From Nematostella vectensis (taxonomy: Eukaryota; Cnidaria; Anthozoa; Actiniaria; Edwardsiidae), in NCBI RefSeq assembly GCF_932526225.1, contig NC_064041.1, positions 6,035,042-6,099,041 on the forward strand: a stretch of 64,000 bases of DNA. Reading direction: 5' to 3'. Position numbers and translations under genes: made by a program. A model generated the notes under the pieces. The model had not been told where the DNA came from. It saw nothing but the letters and a program-made list of their open reading frames with translations, and searched no databases. Each line of letters starts with the position of its first letter. Positions within the stretch are counted from its first letter, which is position 1. Shown in pieces: positions 45,301 to 56,900 of this stretch.

Positions 45301-48300
45301 TTCCTCTATATAGAAATGATGCAACAACCACCAGAATCCTTTTCTTTCCAAGACTTCAACTCGCTTGGAGAAAGTAAACGGATAATGGCGTCACGCCAAT
45401 CGTATGGTTTCTAAATACTATACTAATCTTTTGAGGATGATTGGCGAGTACCGTTTAGATTTCCCGCCTGTGGTTGTCTTAGTGACGGTAGATGTGACGT
45501 CATAGCATTTCAATTGACTCAGCTCCCTGGCTTTCTTCAGAAGCTGCAGTAGGTCAGCGGCACGACCGCGGGACTCTGTGAAGTCGTTACCTAGAAGGGA
45601 TACGGGCAGAGGATGAATGAAAATGAAAGACACAGAGTACACAGCAAGGGAGAGGGACTGTTAAGTCGTTAGCTGAAAGCGTCATGGGATGAATGGGGGT
45701 GAATGGGATGAAGACATAAAATACATAGTAGGGCAGAGGGACCATAAAGTCGTTACTTTTAAGCAATAAGGGTAAATGGGTGTGGATGGCAAGCGCTGGG
45801 GCTTAGTGGGGTGGGGCAGGGGAGGGGGTTAGGGGTGGTATTCCACATATTTCTTTTCCACAAAGTTTTTTACTAAAAAAACACGTGATTGACAAAAGTA
45901 TATACAAGAAATAAGTACAGGTATCTTCTTACCTTCTCCTAGAATGTACGTTTGTAGACAGCCGCAAGGCTTGGTCTTGAAATGAGGGCAAGCAAGTCTT
46001 TCGGCTGGATTAAAAAGAATGTTGATTTAATGATTACAATGTTTTGATGGGAAAGTCTACGAGCAGGTTAGCCGAGGTTTCTTGTACTGCGAGGGCCTCT
46101 ATAGCCACTCATCGCTATATACACACAGTGGTGTAGTCCATTCCATTGCCAAACATCTCAGGTTGGTTAGAACATTGACATTCGAACGTGTATTTTCATG
46201 TGAACGCGCCTTTCAGTTTTTAACAATTCTTCCTCGTAGATAGAGTAAGCTATACACCTTTTTCTAATAGAACCTTTTTTTATGATAAGGTTCAGGCCGA
46301 GATTTAACCAAATCTTAAGAACATGCCGAGACTCAGATAGCAGAATTTTTAGTCCAGTGTTTTTTGTTTGTTATTTGTTTATATCCTTAGTATGGTTGGG
46401 TATTGTTGAACCGATTTGTAGTCCAAGAAAAATCCAGGCCCGTACCTAAGGGGGGGGGGGGGGGTCCGAACGCACCCCCCATAATGTTCGAAAGTCCACT
46501 TTCGGTTCTCAATAGACGTGCTTTTTGTAGACAAAACTATAAAGCATAAGCTAGGTCACTCTGGTATGTCACCATCCATAAGTCAGACTTTTAAGTAGCC
46601 AAATCCAGCAATAAACGAGATCCTGCAAAGGCATAAAAAGTCCCTTTTCGTTCTTTCAGGGGTGGTCAGATTTTTATCAGAGAACTCCCCCCCCCCCCCC
46701 ACCGGGAAAAATTAGGTCCATTTTTTCGGTTCTAGCACCCCCCCCCCCCCCCCCCCCCAAGAACAATCCTGGTTACGGACCTGTAATCGCACTCACCATC
46801 CGGGTCCCCCAGCCCGTCCACCAGGGATAAAGCAAAAGCCCGAGCTTCCTCCAAATACTTAGTCTTCTCCTCAGGGTTCACCTGGCTCCTGGATTCTTTG
46901 GGGAGCTTCTTTGGACGGCCAAACGACAATCCTTAAAGGAAGTGGGGTCAAGTTTTAATATGCAAACCAAGAGCACCCCACACACTTTTTACTTCACGTT
47001 TAAAAGTTTTCGAAGCCCACATTTTCAGGATCTTTTTTCTAAGAGTGATCAACATAATCTCCCAAGCCTTAAATTGACAGATCATTTTGCGAAAGGTGAT
47101 GTATGGCAGAAGTACCCCCATACCCCCGACTCCCAACATATAAGTGCTACTTCCCGCTTTACGTTTTTAAACATTGGTGCTACCCTTTGGCAAATACGGC
47201 CTCATCCCTGCCTTGGTAACACATACCACATGCATTGCAAAGAGTCAGCCTCTTGCCAGTCTGCGGGTCCACTTTGTGCCGTGGGCTGGGCTGCTGGGGG
47301 GTTGTCTTTAATCGGTTGCCACGCCTTGAAGGGTTTGTGACATAAGGGGATTCACACAGGTCACATTTGAATGGCTGCTCAGGAAGACGACTGACAGTTG
47401 TGCTAAGCTGACGTGGACGCCTCTTTTTCTTCTTGACTTTGGGCACGTTTTCAGGGGATTTCGATCTGGCAGGCTTTCTCTTGCGATCACTTTTTCTCAA
47501 GTCATTCCCAAGGTCTCCCGATTCATCCTGAGTAATCAAAATGAAAGAAAGTTATAAAATATGAATACATAAACTCCTTTTTAAACTTATGCCAAAATAT
47601 ACTTTTAACTAAAACCGTCCTATTAGCACGATAGGAAATATTGCACCACCTCAAAGAATATCACTCGCGGATTCTTTTAACTATTGTGAGTTAAAAGAAA
47701 AAATCGATAGCCGCAGCATTCTAGAGCATAAACTCCCAGTTGAAAAGTGCTTGCGAGCTGATTTTCAGAGGAAAAAAAAAAAAAAATTGCCCAATGTATT
47801 TTGGTCAGCATTAGACGGGATTTCCGAGGTTGGGGGAAGTAAGGGAGTTCTCTGCATATGATAAATGAATCTTCCCTGGAATCACACATTGTTAATATTT
47901 GAGTTCACCTCATTGGCTTCAGGATTCATACTTCCTTCCATCCCCAGCTGCTGCTGCACATCATGGTAAGCAGCCATGACTGGAATACTCAGATTCGACA
48001 TGCTTCCATCTGTAGATTCCTCCATATCTTGGTGCCCATTGGTCTCGAACATTGCACCAATGGAGCCACCAAAGCTTTCATTCAGGGAATTATGAGTTAG
48101 GGTAGAGGCAGAGGTCACAGACTCTATGGCAGCCTCAAGTAATGAGGAACTGGGTCCATCGTCATCGTGTGTGTCTTGGCTCAGGCTTTGGTCTGTTGGG
48201 TGGTCTTCATGGGTGGTGAATTCCTGGTTGGTACTGTCACGACTTTGGCAGGCAGTCTGGACAAGAGTGTCCAGAGCAGATGTTTGCAGGTGTGAATTGT

Positions 48301-50454
48301 TATGAGGGGTCTCATCTTCTAGAAAAACAAAGTGTAGGGAGTTAAGGACAGGGAGTTGTTTGGGGTGGCAGACCCTTGGCGACCAAAAGGTGAATAATTT
48401 CTTATTTAGGAATCTTCAAATACTATGCTTTTACATTTGATACCTATCACTGCCCCCCCCCCCTCCCCCCCCCCCCCCCCCCCCCCCACACACACACAAA
48501 CACAACCAATTTTGGGAACGCACCTGGGAGTGGTTCCCAATCACGAATAATAGTTACAATTTCAAGGTTTACAGTGTTAGAAAAGTGTTTTTCATGACTT
48601 AATGTTTTTTAAATGACCGAAAATATGAAAGCAGAATGTGAAACCAATTAATAAAAACCCATAAACATGATTAGAAGTAGAAGCAATATCACTACATTTC
48701 TTTACTTCACCAATTGTTTAGCACCATAATCTCTTCCCTATGTGGACAATCAAGTACATTGTCAGCATTTGCTGAGGGGGGAAGGATGGGGGTGAGGTGA
48801 GAGGTGCCCGGTCACAGATATTATAAGAAAAAAGAATAAAATTTGATGATTCTTTAAATCTTTCAACAAGAAATGGCCCACCTTTTGGCAGTCAAGGGGT
48901 GCTTATATCCTCCGTACACCACTAGCTACATGCCTATTATTGAGGTCTTATTTGGAAGCACCTCCTTATTAAACAATCTTGCCACTATCCAGCAAACTTG
49001 CGGATAATGAAACAGCATTGACAGAGGTAAATATGACATAGCTGCATTGTTTCTTTAAATTTCTTTTTCATTGTCTTCAGGCCCTTCACAGTGTTCCACA
49101 AACCACTAGTGGTTATGGAGAAAATGAGTTGTGAATAAATAAAACTCTGTCGCCATCCAGAAAGACAAAGGCTTGAGGTCGGAATTTGACTAGTCAGTTA
49201 TTGTCCTGATATGGTTAATTAAACTGTTGTTTTATCTTTGTTGTGTCTTGTTTCCATTTCACACAATAGAATGCTGATAATAAGGCAAAGTTTTGATATC
49301 TTGCGCTTATTGCTGTGACCACTGTTTTCCACAGCTTAATGATACCCTTATGCTGCGTGTTTTTGATTGCATTGGGGCTAATGCATGTGTCACAAGTAAA
49401 ACTTGGCTTTAGCAGCGGCGTAGCCGGAATTTTTAACAGGAGGGGGCCCAAATGGGACTTAAAAGGCATTTTCTCCTGTATTTTAGATAATGTCTCACAT
49501 TTACTGTATTTTTGGCTGCTAAAAGGGGGGGCCATGGCCCCCTAGGCCACCCCCCAGGCTACGCCCCTGCTTTAGGACCCCTTTCATAGTTTTAGCTACT
49601 ACAGAAGGGAAGCCTTAATAGGCGTATCTAAATTATTGAACCGTTCTGAATCATTATTGAGAAAGAGGCTTCATTCACTTAATTACAAAAAAAAGCTTTC
49701 TTTTTGTAGACTCTGATTCCCCTCTCTGAGCCTGGACTTTTATTAATGTAGTAAGCACTGTACAAAAATAGAAAGGCTTATTTTGTGTGATATGATGTGA
49801 TTAAATGTGTGGTATTCAATGATAAGGTCCTTTGCTTTGGCTTTGTTTTGGCTACCGCTCTTCGGCTACTACAAGGGAAGCCGTGAACTGTCAACTACTT
49901 GTTTAGGAATGATAAATACTGAACAATTGAACCGTGGATCGTGTTTCCCCTGCCTGGAAAGATTAGCACAGTGTCGTCTGAAATCCTGAAGTTGGATTTC
50001 TTCTCCAAAGAAGCAATGCCGTATGATATAAAAATAACACGTTTTTGTTCAACCTTTTGACAAAATGGCCGCAAAACGACAATGGCCTACACGTTGATAG
50101 TATTTCTTGTAACTCCTGGTTCATGTGAAGCCTTTAAAACATCGCTTGACTGTCAAAGAATCTTCGCAACCGGCCTTACATCGGGGATGCTTTGAAAGAA
50201 ATGTGTATTTTCAATTCTCCCTTTGAAAACTATTGCCGCCCTTTAGAGAGAATCTGGGTTTTCATACCTTGTGTGTTATCCAAATTGCAAGATGATTCTT
50301 GGGAAATTGAAGAATTTTCATTATCTACACAGTCTTGGTTGGAACGATATGTGTTTTGAAGCTCTTCAGGTGCGGTGTCTTTATCTGTTTCATAGCTTTC
50401 TTGGGGATTTTGTGGAATGCTTCCTGAAACAACGGACTCTTCTGTAGTCGCCAT
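42331..50454 (-). CDS. Uncharacterised nuclear-type protein with GATA-like finger and Gln-rich tail, 865 aa, 10 exons
   Basis: Exons in coding order: 50454-50268, 48318-47909, 47527-47227, 46931-46797, 46004-45933, 45590-45452, 44850-44676, 44310-44206, 44124-43926 and 43205-42331. All phases match and the total is 2598 nt. Residues 1-200 are acidic and Ser/Thr-rich. A basic cluster KKKKRRPR (about 231-238) precedes a zinc finger with Cys at about 254, 257, 296 and 299 (CDLC...CNAC), a GATA-like pair with a 38-residue loop instead of 17-18. Next come CPHFKTKPCGC, a helical region (RVYLRDTIKLCERATQRVLL) and a compact segment with CYKFISWVTGCSHSTIGRV and HGLIKWWQEHPKP. The last 250 residues are Gln-rich. 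It is probably a nuclear DNA-binding or co-regulator protein (inferred). I do not recognise an ortholog. The start MATTEE was chosen for its AAGATGGCG context; an upstream in-frame ATG at 50604 is possible. Confidence 0.85.
43292..43330. mobile_element. Fragment of the GTACACCTATTTCAA family
   Basis: One arm only (GTACACCTATTTCAATTAAG), in intron 9 of the GATA-like gene. Confidence 0.45.
46435..46783. mobile_element. TIR element with long G/C runs, 13 bp from a splice donor
   Basis: Ends CAGGCCCGTACC and GGTTACGGACCTG. It has internal poly-G (about 46450-46463) and two poly-C runs (about 46687-46700 and 46737-46758). Relatives lie at 8798-9060 and about 62450-62545. Its right end is 13 bp from the exon 4 end at 46797. 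Confidence 0.75.
48455..48499. repeat. Poly-C / CA microsatellite in intron 1
   Basis: A C-run broken by a single T, followed by alternating CA. Lies upstream of exon 2 of the GATA-like gene. Confidence 0.9.
49413..49569. mobile_element. TIR element of the CAGCGGCGTAGCC family with CTTTAG duplication
   Basis: Ends CAGCGGCGTAGCC and GGCTACGCCCCTG, flanked on both sides by CTTTAG (6-bp TSD). It is the most complete of three copies in the window. Confidence 0.85.
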
Positions 50455-50942
50455 CTTTGAAAGCTCTTCCGGGATGACTTCGGAAAGTTTCGGAAAAACT
50501 CGGTGCATAATCGTGAGTATTTCGTTACCTTCCAATTTTACCTCGAAGTTACCCCTGAACTCTCTGGAAAAATTAAAGGTGATGTTATGAAATTGGATAT
50601 TCATTTTTATAAGATGTTTTATAATAATATAAAGTAATTCTATAAACTGTTCCACATGAAATAAATAATTAGTGGGAGGTGCATTTGTAAATGGTCAGCG
50701 GATTTCGATGAAACGGAAGTTATTCGGGACAAAATGGCGGAACGTCTTCTATTATGACTTCATTCCTCTTCGTGTTTTTTGTTTTCCATAAGACTGTGGA
50801 TTGCTGAAAACTTTATTTACGCCAATTAGAGGGGTTTTGATAGGAAATACACCAACACTTTGTGTATTGCTTGATATCTTCCGACGGAGCTGGCCTCCAT
50901 TCTCTTGGTCGATTGAAAGGAAGTGTTGGGATTCGTTCGAAA
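50455..50942. promoter_or_regulatory. Divergent promoter between the GATA-like gene and MVB12
   Basis: The start codons are 488 bp apart. AAAATGGCGGA at about 50732 is YY1-like and the minus-strand start is AAGATGGCGA. No TATA box is apparent. The extent of each promoter is inferred. Confidence 0.5.
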
Positions 50943-53900
50943 ATGCAATCTACTCCAGATCCTGTCACTGATGTGAAGGTTGTCTCACAGAAGGAAAAAT
51001 GCCCGCCTGGATACTTCTGTGTAAGCTTAGATTTGGTGTAGATAGTATTATGACAAGTACGTCTATTCTTTGTTAAGTATAACATTTTTTGTTTGTTGTT
51101 CCTCACAAGATGATTCTCGACAGCTTTGCTGCAAAGCCTGAATTACTGCAAGGCAAATGTTATTATTAAGGCTGTTGATTGTGTGGTTTTATTTGATTGG
51201 CTAATAAATTACCCGGGACGTTTCAGTAACATCCTTCATAGCTATCACCCTAACTTAGACAGTAATCTTGTGAAATTGGTTGAAATACAGTAAATATGTG
51301 AAAAATCCCAAGAGAGCCAATGCGGGTGAATACAGAGAATGTATGAACATTCTAAAAAAATATTAGGCTTGTGATGAGGTCCAAAATAATTGTGACACTC
51401 TCCTAATGCGGGTGAGTTGACTGCTATGCTTTTATCTATCTACATTATTTATCCACAAAGGGGTTACCATCACTGTCTTTATAAGTTTGGAGAGTAATAG
51501 CCTGCTTGCAGGCGGTACTACTCAGTGTTATCATCGCTAAAAACCCTCTCCTTCGGTGATCGGGCGCCATCTGGTGTTTTAAACCATGTGGTTCCTGGTG
51601 GGGAGTGCAAAAACGGACGCAGGGCAGGGGGGAGAAGAGAAACAAATGCCTGCACTAATACCCGTGATTCACAAATCCGCCCCCAACTAATAATGACTTT
51701 TGGTAGTCTTGTCACATATTCTTCTCGAGATTCGAACTGTCAAATGTTTGATCAAAACCAAAGCAAGGTTCACAGGGAGTTTTGCACGAGCTTAGACATG
51801 GAGAATAATTGCCACATATTAGCGAACGAATGAAACCAAGAGTGCAGATGCTGTAAAACAAAATTATCTCCACTATGGCAAATGAAAAAAAAACATCTCT
51901 CTCTGCGGATTTAAATTAAGCTCTAAGCGGCAAGGATAAATAATCCGAATTCGAAGGAAAGTTCCATGCTTTAGTCTCCTATTGTCTCTCAGGCTGTCAG
52001 ACAAAATTTGTAAGCTTTGCACCTGCAGTTACAAAAGACATATAAAAGTTTTATAAGCTACTGGAACCAACTTCAGCAAAATAATATAGATAAGCTCCTA
52101 AAGCTAGCACAATACTTGAAATTGATTCGAAGCAAACATTGGACTGGATTCTCCTCCTGCAAGAATCAAGAAACAGATGCTAACTACAACTTCTCTGGAG
52201 AGGCGCCCTAGCTCTAAAGCTAAGAAATCCACGGGAGTGATAATGTCTTTTGGTTTTGGAGGTGAAATGGCCATTGAGAGTCTAAATATATTGAGGATCT
52301 TCTTGACAAACTCTACCCAGGTGAAAGTAGCAATAGTTTTCCTGGACGGCAGAAACAAGAATCTGCGACCAGAATTGTTTATCTCTTGGCAGAAAAACAT
52401 TAACGCAGAACTTAGAGAGTACTTTGGAGATTCTGCACTCTAAATCTCCAGCACTCAACTTAAGACATTTTCTAATTCGAAACTTGTTTGGGGAATGTGT
52501 GACCTTTCAAGAGTTATTGCTTCTCATCAAAGCATCCCATTGTTTTTTGACCAATCACAAACCTCGTCCGCTGGTGGACAGGATTCAAAGTTTGTCCTGA
52601 GAATCACAGGTATTAGTGCAGGCATTTTTTTCCCTCTACTCTCCTTTCCCCCCTGCCCTTTATCTGTTTTTGCAATCGTACCCCCAGGAACTACACAGCT
52701 TAAAATACAAGATTGCACCCAGTCATCGAAAGGAGAGGGTTTTCCGCAATAATAACACCGAGCACTGCCTGCAAGCAGGTTAGGAGAGTAATAAATGACT
52801 TTGTATGTTAAATCAAATATTGTACTATTATGTCTGTTTTGATTGTTTGATTTAAACAGTTGGAAAAGACAGTACTTGGACACGACGGTCAGCTTTATGA
52901 TTCCACTTGGCGGTCCAAGGGAAAACGCTACATCTGCTATTCTAAGAAGGTATTTTTTTCATTACTTAAGGCTAAGTTCAAGCACCATATTATCCATGAG
53001 CCATATTCAATGCAAATGAATCATGGATATTGTTTCATCTTCAGTTGCATGCATTTGCATTAAATACAGCTCATGGATGATACAACGTTCTATTACTGTA
53101 TTTTATTTATTTATGCAGAATTATATAGAGTTCCATTAGTCTGGAGAAATAAATGGTAAGCTTTGCAATGAATTATAGACACAGCAATTTTCAAAGGGGG
53201 TGACTGGAAGAGAGAACAGAGAGATAACTCTGAATGATGTGTTAAAATTTAGTGGATCTAATTAAATGAAATTAAATAAAATAATTGCTCTTATTAACAG
53301 ACCATTATGAAAGATCAAAAGCAAAATTCTGCTAGGGTAATTCTGAAGAGACAGAAAACATTTTTTTTGTTAGATAATCAGATAATCTTGATATCCTGCC
53401 AAACATGTTGTGTATTTACAAAAATAGCCCAGCCCCCCTCAAATATTTTCTATTGACAGCCTGGCTCTCATGTGATTGTTGGTATGTCAATCATTCATGA
53501 CGGGGATCCTGTTCCACAAGGATTTACTGCAGTAACCACCACTCATGACGACAATGAGAAAGCCTTCCGCAAGCATCAACTCTGCCTTCAACTCATGCCC
53601 AAGGATCAGGCTCAATCAGTAGTTATCGATCTGGCCCTGGTTAATAAGTCAAAGGCAGAGACCCCTCCGCCAGCCTACTACACAATAACGTGCGTAATCA
53701 GCAAAAAAAAAAAAAAAAAAAACAATTAAAAATGGGTAATATTTTAAAATATTTTTTTCAAGGGTAAGAAACTAAAAAGAATCTTAAAAGAAGCTTAAGA
53801 ATATTGATAAATTTATGGTCACCCAATGGACACAATTTGTGTTATTTCAAATAGATACAAGCTAATTGATGATGAGCAGGAGCCTCAAATGTCTTTAATA

Positions 53901-56900
53901 TGTCCAAATCTATCAATTATACTTCTTCGTCTTCATACAGTGCTAACGGAAAGTAATGCAAAAGAAATTGGCTGAAGTTGACCGTATTACCTTAAGCACA
54001 TCCAAAAACACCTGAACTTCGGCAAATTTCGGCATCACAGAAATTCTTTTGTTTTACGTGCTACCGATATTCAGCAATTTTTGCCTAAGGGACGATTTTA
54101 GGGCAAATGTATTTTAGCCGAATTTCTCCGTATTTCACCTTTCCAAATTTAGGATGGGCAGAAAATCCTGAGAATGTACTAGATACTAAATGTTTGTTGG
54201 CAGAGCGACACAGGTTTTTATAAGCAGGGGAGGATACTGTACATCGAACGTACATTGCACTACCAGCAACTTACAACATCTCCTTGCATTTATGCTATAC
54301 TATTCCCAACCAGCAACCTGCAATTATTGCCTTTCAAGACTTTTTATATCAGGCTTAATCTTTTTTTTTTTCTTTTATTACAGAAATGATGTCAATGACT
54401 TGAACCTCTGTTTCCGCATGGGTCCACTTCCTAGGTACCAGCCCCCACAACCCACAGGGTACCCAGGGCAGTTTTCATACTCCAGTGTACCACATCCTGT
54501 AGGACCAAATAGGCAGCAATGGTTAGTATTGCCCTAAGTACTCTATAATTTATTATGTATGCCTAATTGATAATATTACCTACAGTCTATATCAGCTCAC
54601 TTATAGTCCCCCAAGAGGTGGGATTTCTAAGGAGGGGTTGGGGGCAGCTTTATCAAATATTTACAGTGCAAGACCTACTGTATTTTATTCAATATGCTAT
54701 ACATAATAATAATTATTCCAGGTTTTTTCTACTAATATTTGGGTGCAAATGTATTGATTGATTTTGAGGGGGCATGGGAAATGTTCCTATAAAACAAGCA
54801 CCCCTTTCCCACAAATTCCTGCTATATTTCTCTTATTGAGTGAATTAAAAACTCTCTCAGGAGCAATCAAGAGCCCGTCCTTAATATGCCAGTGCCATGG
54901 CAACAACAGCAGCGCCCTGGTAATATGCCAGCCCATTACACACCACAACATGCAATGCCAGCTGCCAAACCCACGGCACAGACTGGTAGGTACAGTACAT
55001 TATTACTCTTTAACAACCCAACATACTACAATACTAGGGGATTAAACCTACTGCACAGACTAGTAGGTACAGTACATTATTCCTCTAACAACCAAACATA
55101 CTACAATACTAGGGGATTAAACCTACTGCACAGACTAGTAGGTACAGTACATTATTCCTCTAACAACCCAACATACTACAATACTAGGGGATTAAACCTA
55201 CTGCACAGACTAGTAGGTACAGTACATTATTCCTCTAACAACCCAACATACTACAATACTAGGGGATTAAACCTACTGCACAGACTAGTAGGTACAGTAC
55301 ATTATTCCTCTAACAACCCAACATACTACAATACTAGGGGATTAAACCTACTGCACAGACTAGTAGGTACAGTACATTATTCCTCTAACAACCAAACATA
55401 CTACAATACTAGGGGATTAAACCTACTGCACAGACTAGTAGGTACAGTACATTATTCCTCTAACAACCCAACATACTACAATACTAGGGGATCAAACCTA
55501 CTGCACAGACTGGTAGGTACAGTACGTTATTCCTCCAACAACCCAACATACTACAATACTAGGGGATTAAACCTACTGCACAGACTAGTAGGTACAGTAC
55601 ATTATTCCTCTAACAACCCAACATACTACAATACTAGGGGATTAAACCTACTGCACAGACTAGTAGGTACAGTATGTTATTCCTCTAACAACCCAACATA
55701 CTACAATACTAGGGGATTAAACCTACTGCACAGACTAGTAGGCACAGTACATTATTCCTCTAACAACCAAACATACTACAATACTAGGGGATTAAACCTA
55801 CTGCACAGACTAGTAGGTACAGTACATTATTCCTCTAACAACCCAACATACTACAATACTACGGGATTAAACCTACTGCACAGACTAGTAGGTACAGTAC
55901 ATTATTCCTCTAACAACCCAACATACTACAATACTAGGGAATTAAACCTACTGCACAGACTGGTAGGTACAGTACATTATTCCTCTAACAACCCAACATA
56001 CTACAATACTAGGGGATTAAACCTACTGCACAGACTAGTAGGTACAGTACATTATTCCTCAACCCAACATACTACAATACTAGGGGATTAAACCTACTGC
56101 ACAGACTGGTAGGTACAGTACATTATTCCTCTAACAACCCAACATACTACAATACTAGGGGATTAAACCTACTGCACAGACTGGTAGGTACAGTACATTA
56201 TTCCTCTAACAACCAAACATACTACAATACTAGGGGATTAAACCTACTGCACAGACTAGTAGGTACAGTACATTATTCCTCTAACAACCCAACATACTAC
56301 AATACTAGGGAATTAAACCTACTGCACAGACTGGTAGGTACAGTACATTATTCCTCTAACAACCAAACATACTACAATACTAGGGGATTAAACCTACTGC
56401 ACAGACTAGTAGGTACAGTACATTATTCCTCTAGCAACCCAACATGCTACAATACTAGGGAATTAAACCTACTGCACAGACTGGTAGGTACAGTACACTA
56501 TTCCTCTAACAACCCAACATACTACAATACTAGGGGATTAAACCTACTGCACAGACTAGTAGGTACAGTACATGATTCCTCTAACAACCCAACATACTAC
56601 AATACTAGGGGATTAAACCTACTGCACAGACTAGTAGGTACAGTACATTATTCCTCTAACACCTCAACATACTACAATACTAGGGGATTAAACCTACTGC
56701 ACAGACTAGTCGGTACAGTATTATTCCTCTAACAACCCAACATACTACAATACTAGGGGATTAAACCTACTGCACAGACTGGTAGGTACAGTACATTATT
56801 CCTCTAACAACCCAACATACTACAATACTAGGGGATTAGACCTACTGCACAGACTAGTAGGTACAGTACATTATTCCTCTAACAACCCAACATACTACAA

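Noticed and set aside
52177..52443. 88-codon frame as an alternative MVB12 exon
   Set aside because: It lies inside the long-TIR element; MVB12 exons 1 and 2 join in phase without it and it shows no MABP motif.
54886..56091. 401-codon open frame on the plus strand
   Set aside because: It is exon 5 of MVB12 read through the 75-bp array; it stays open only because the unit is a multiple of three.
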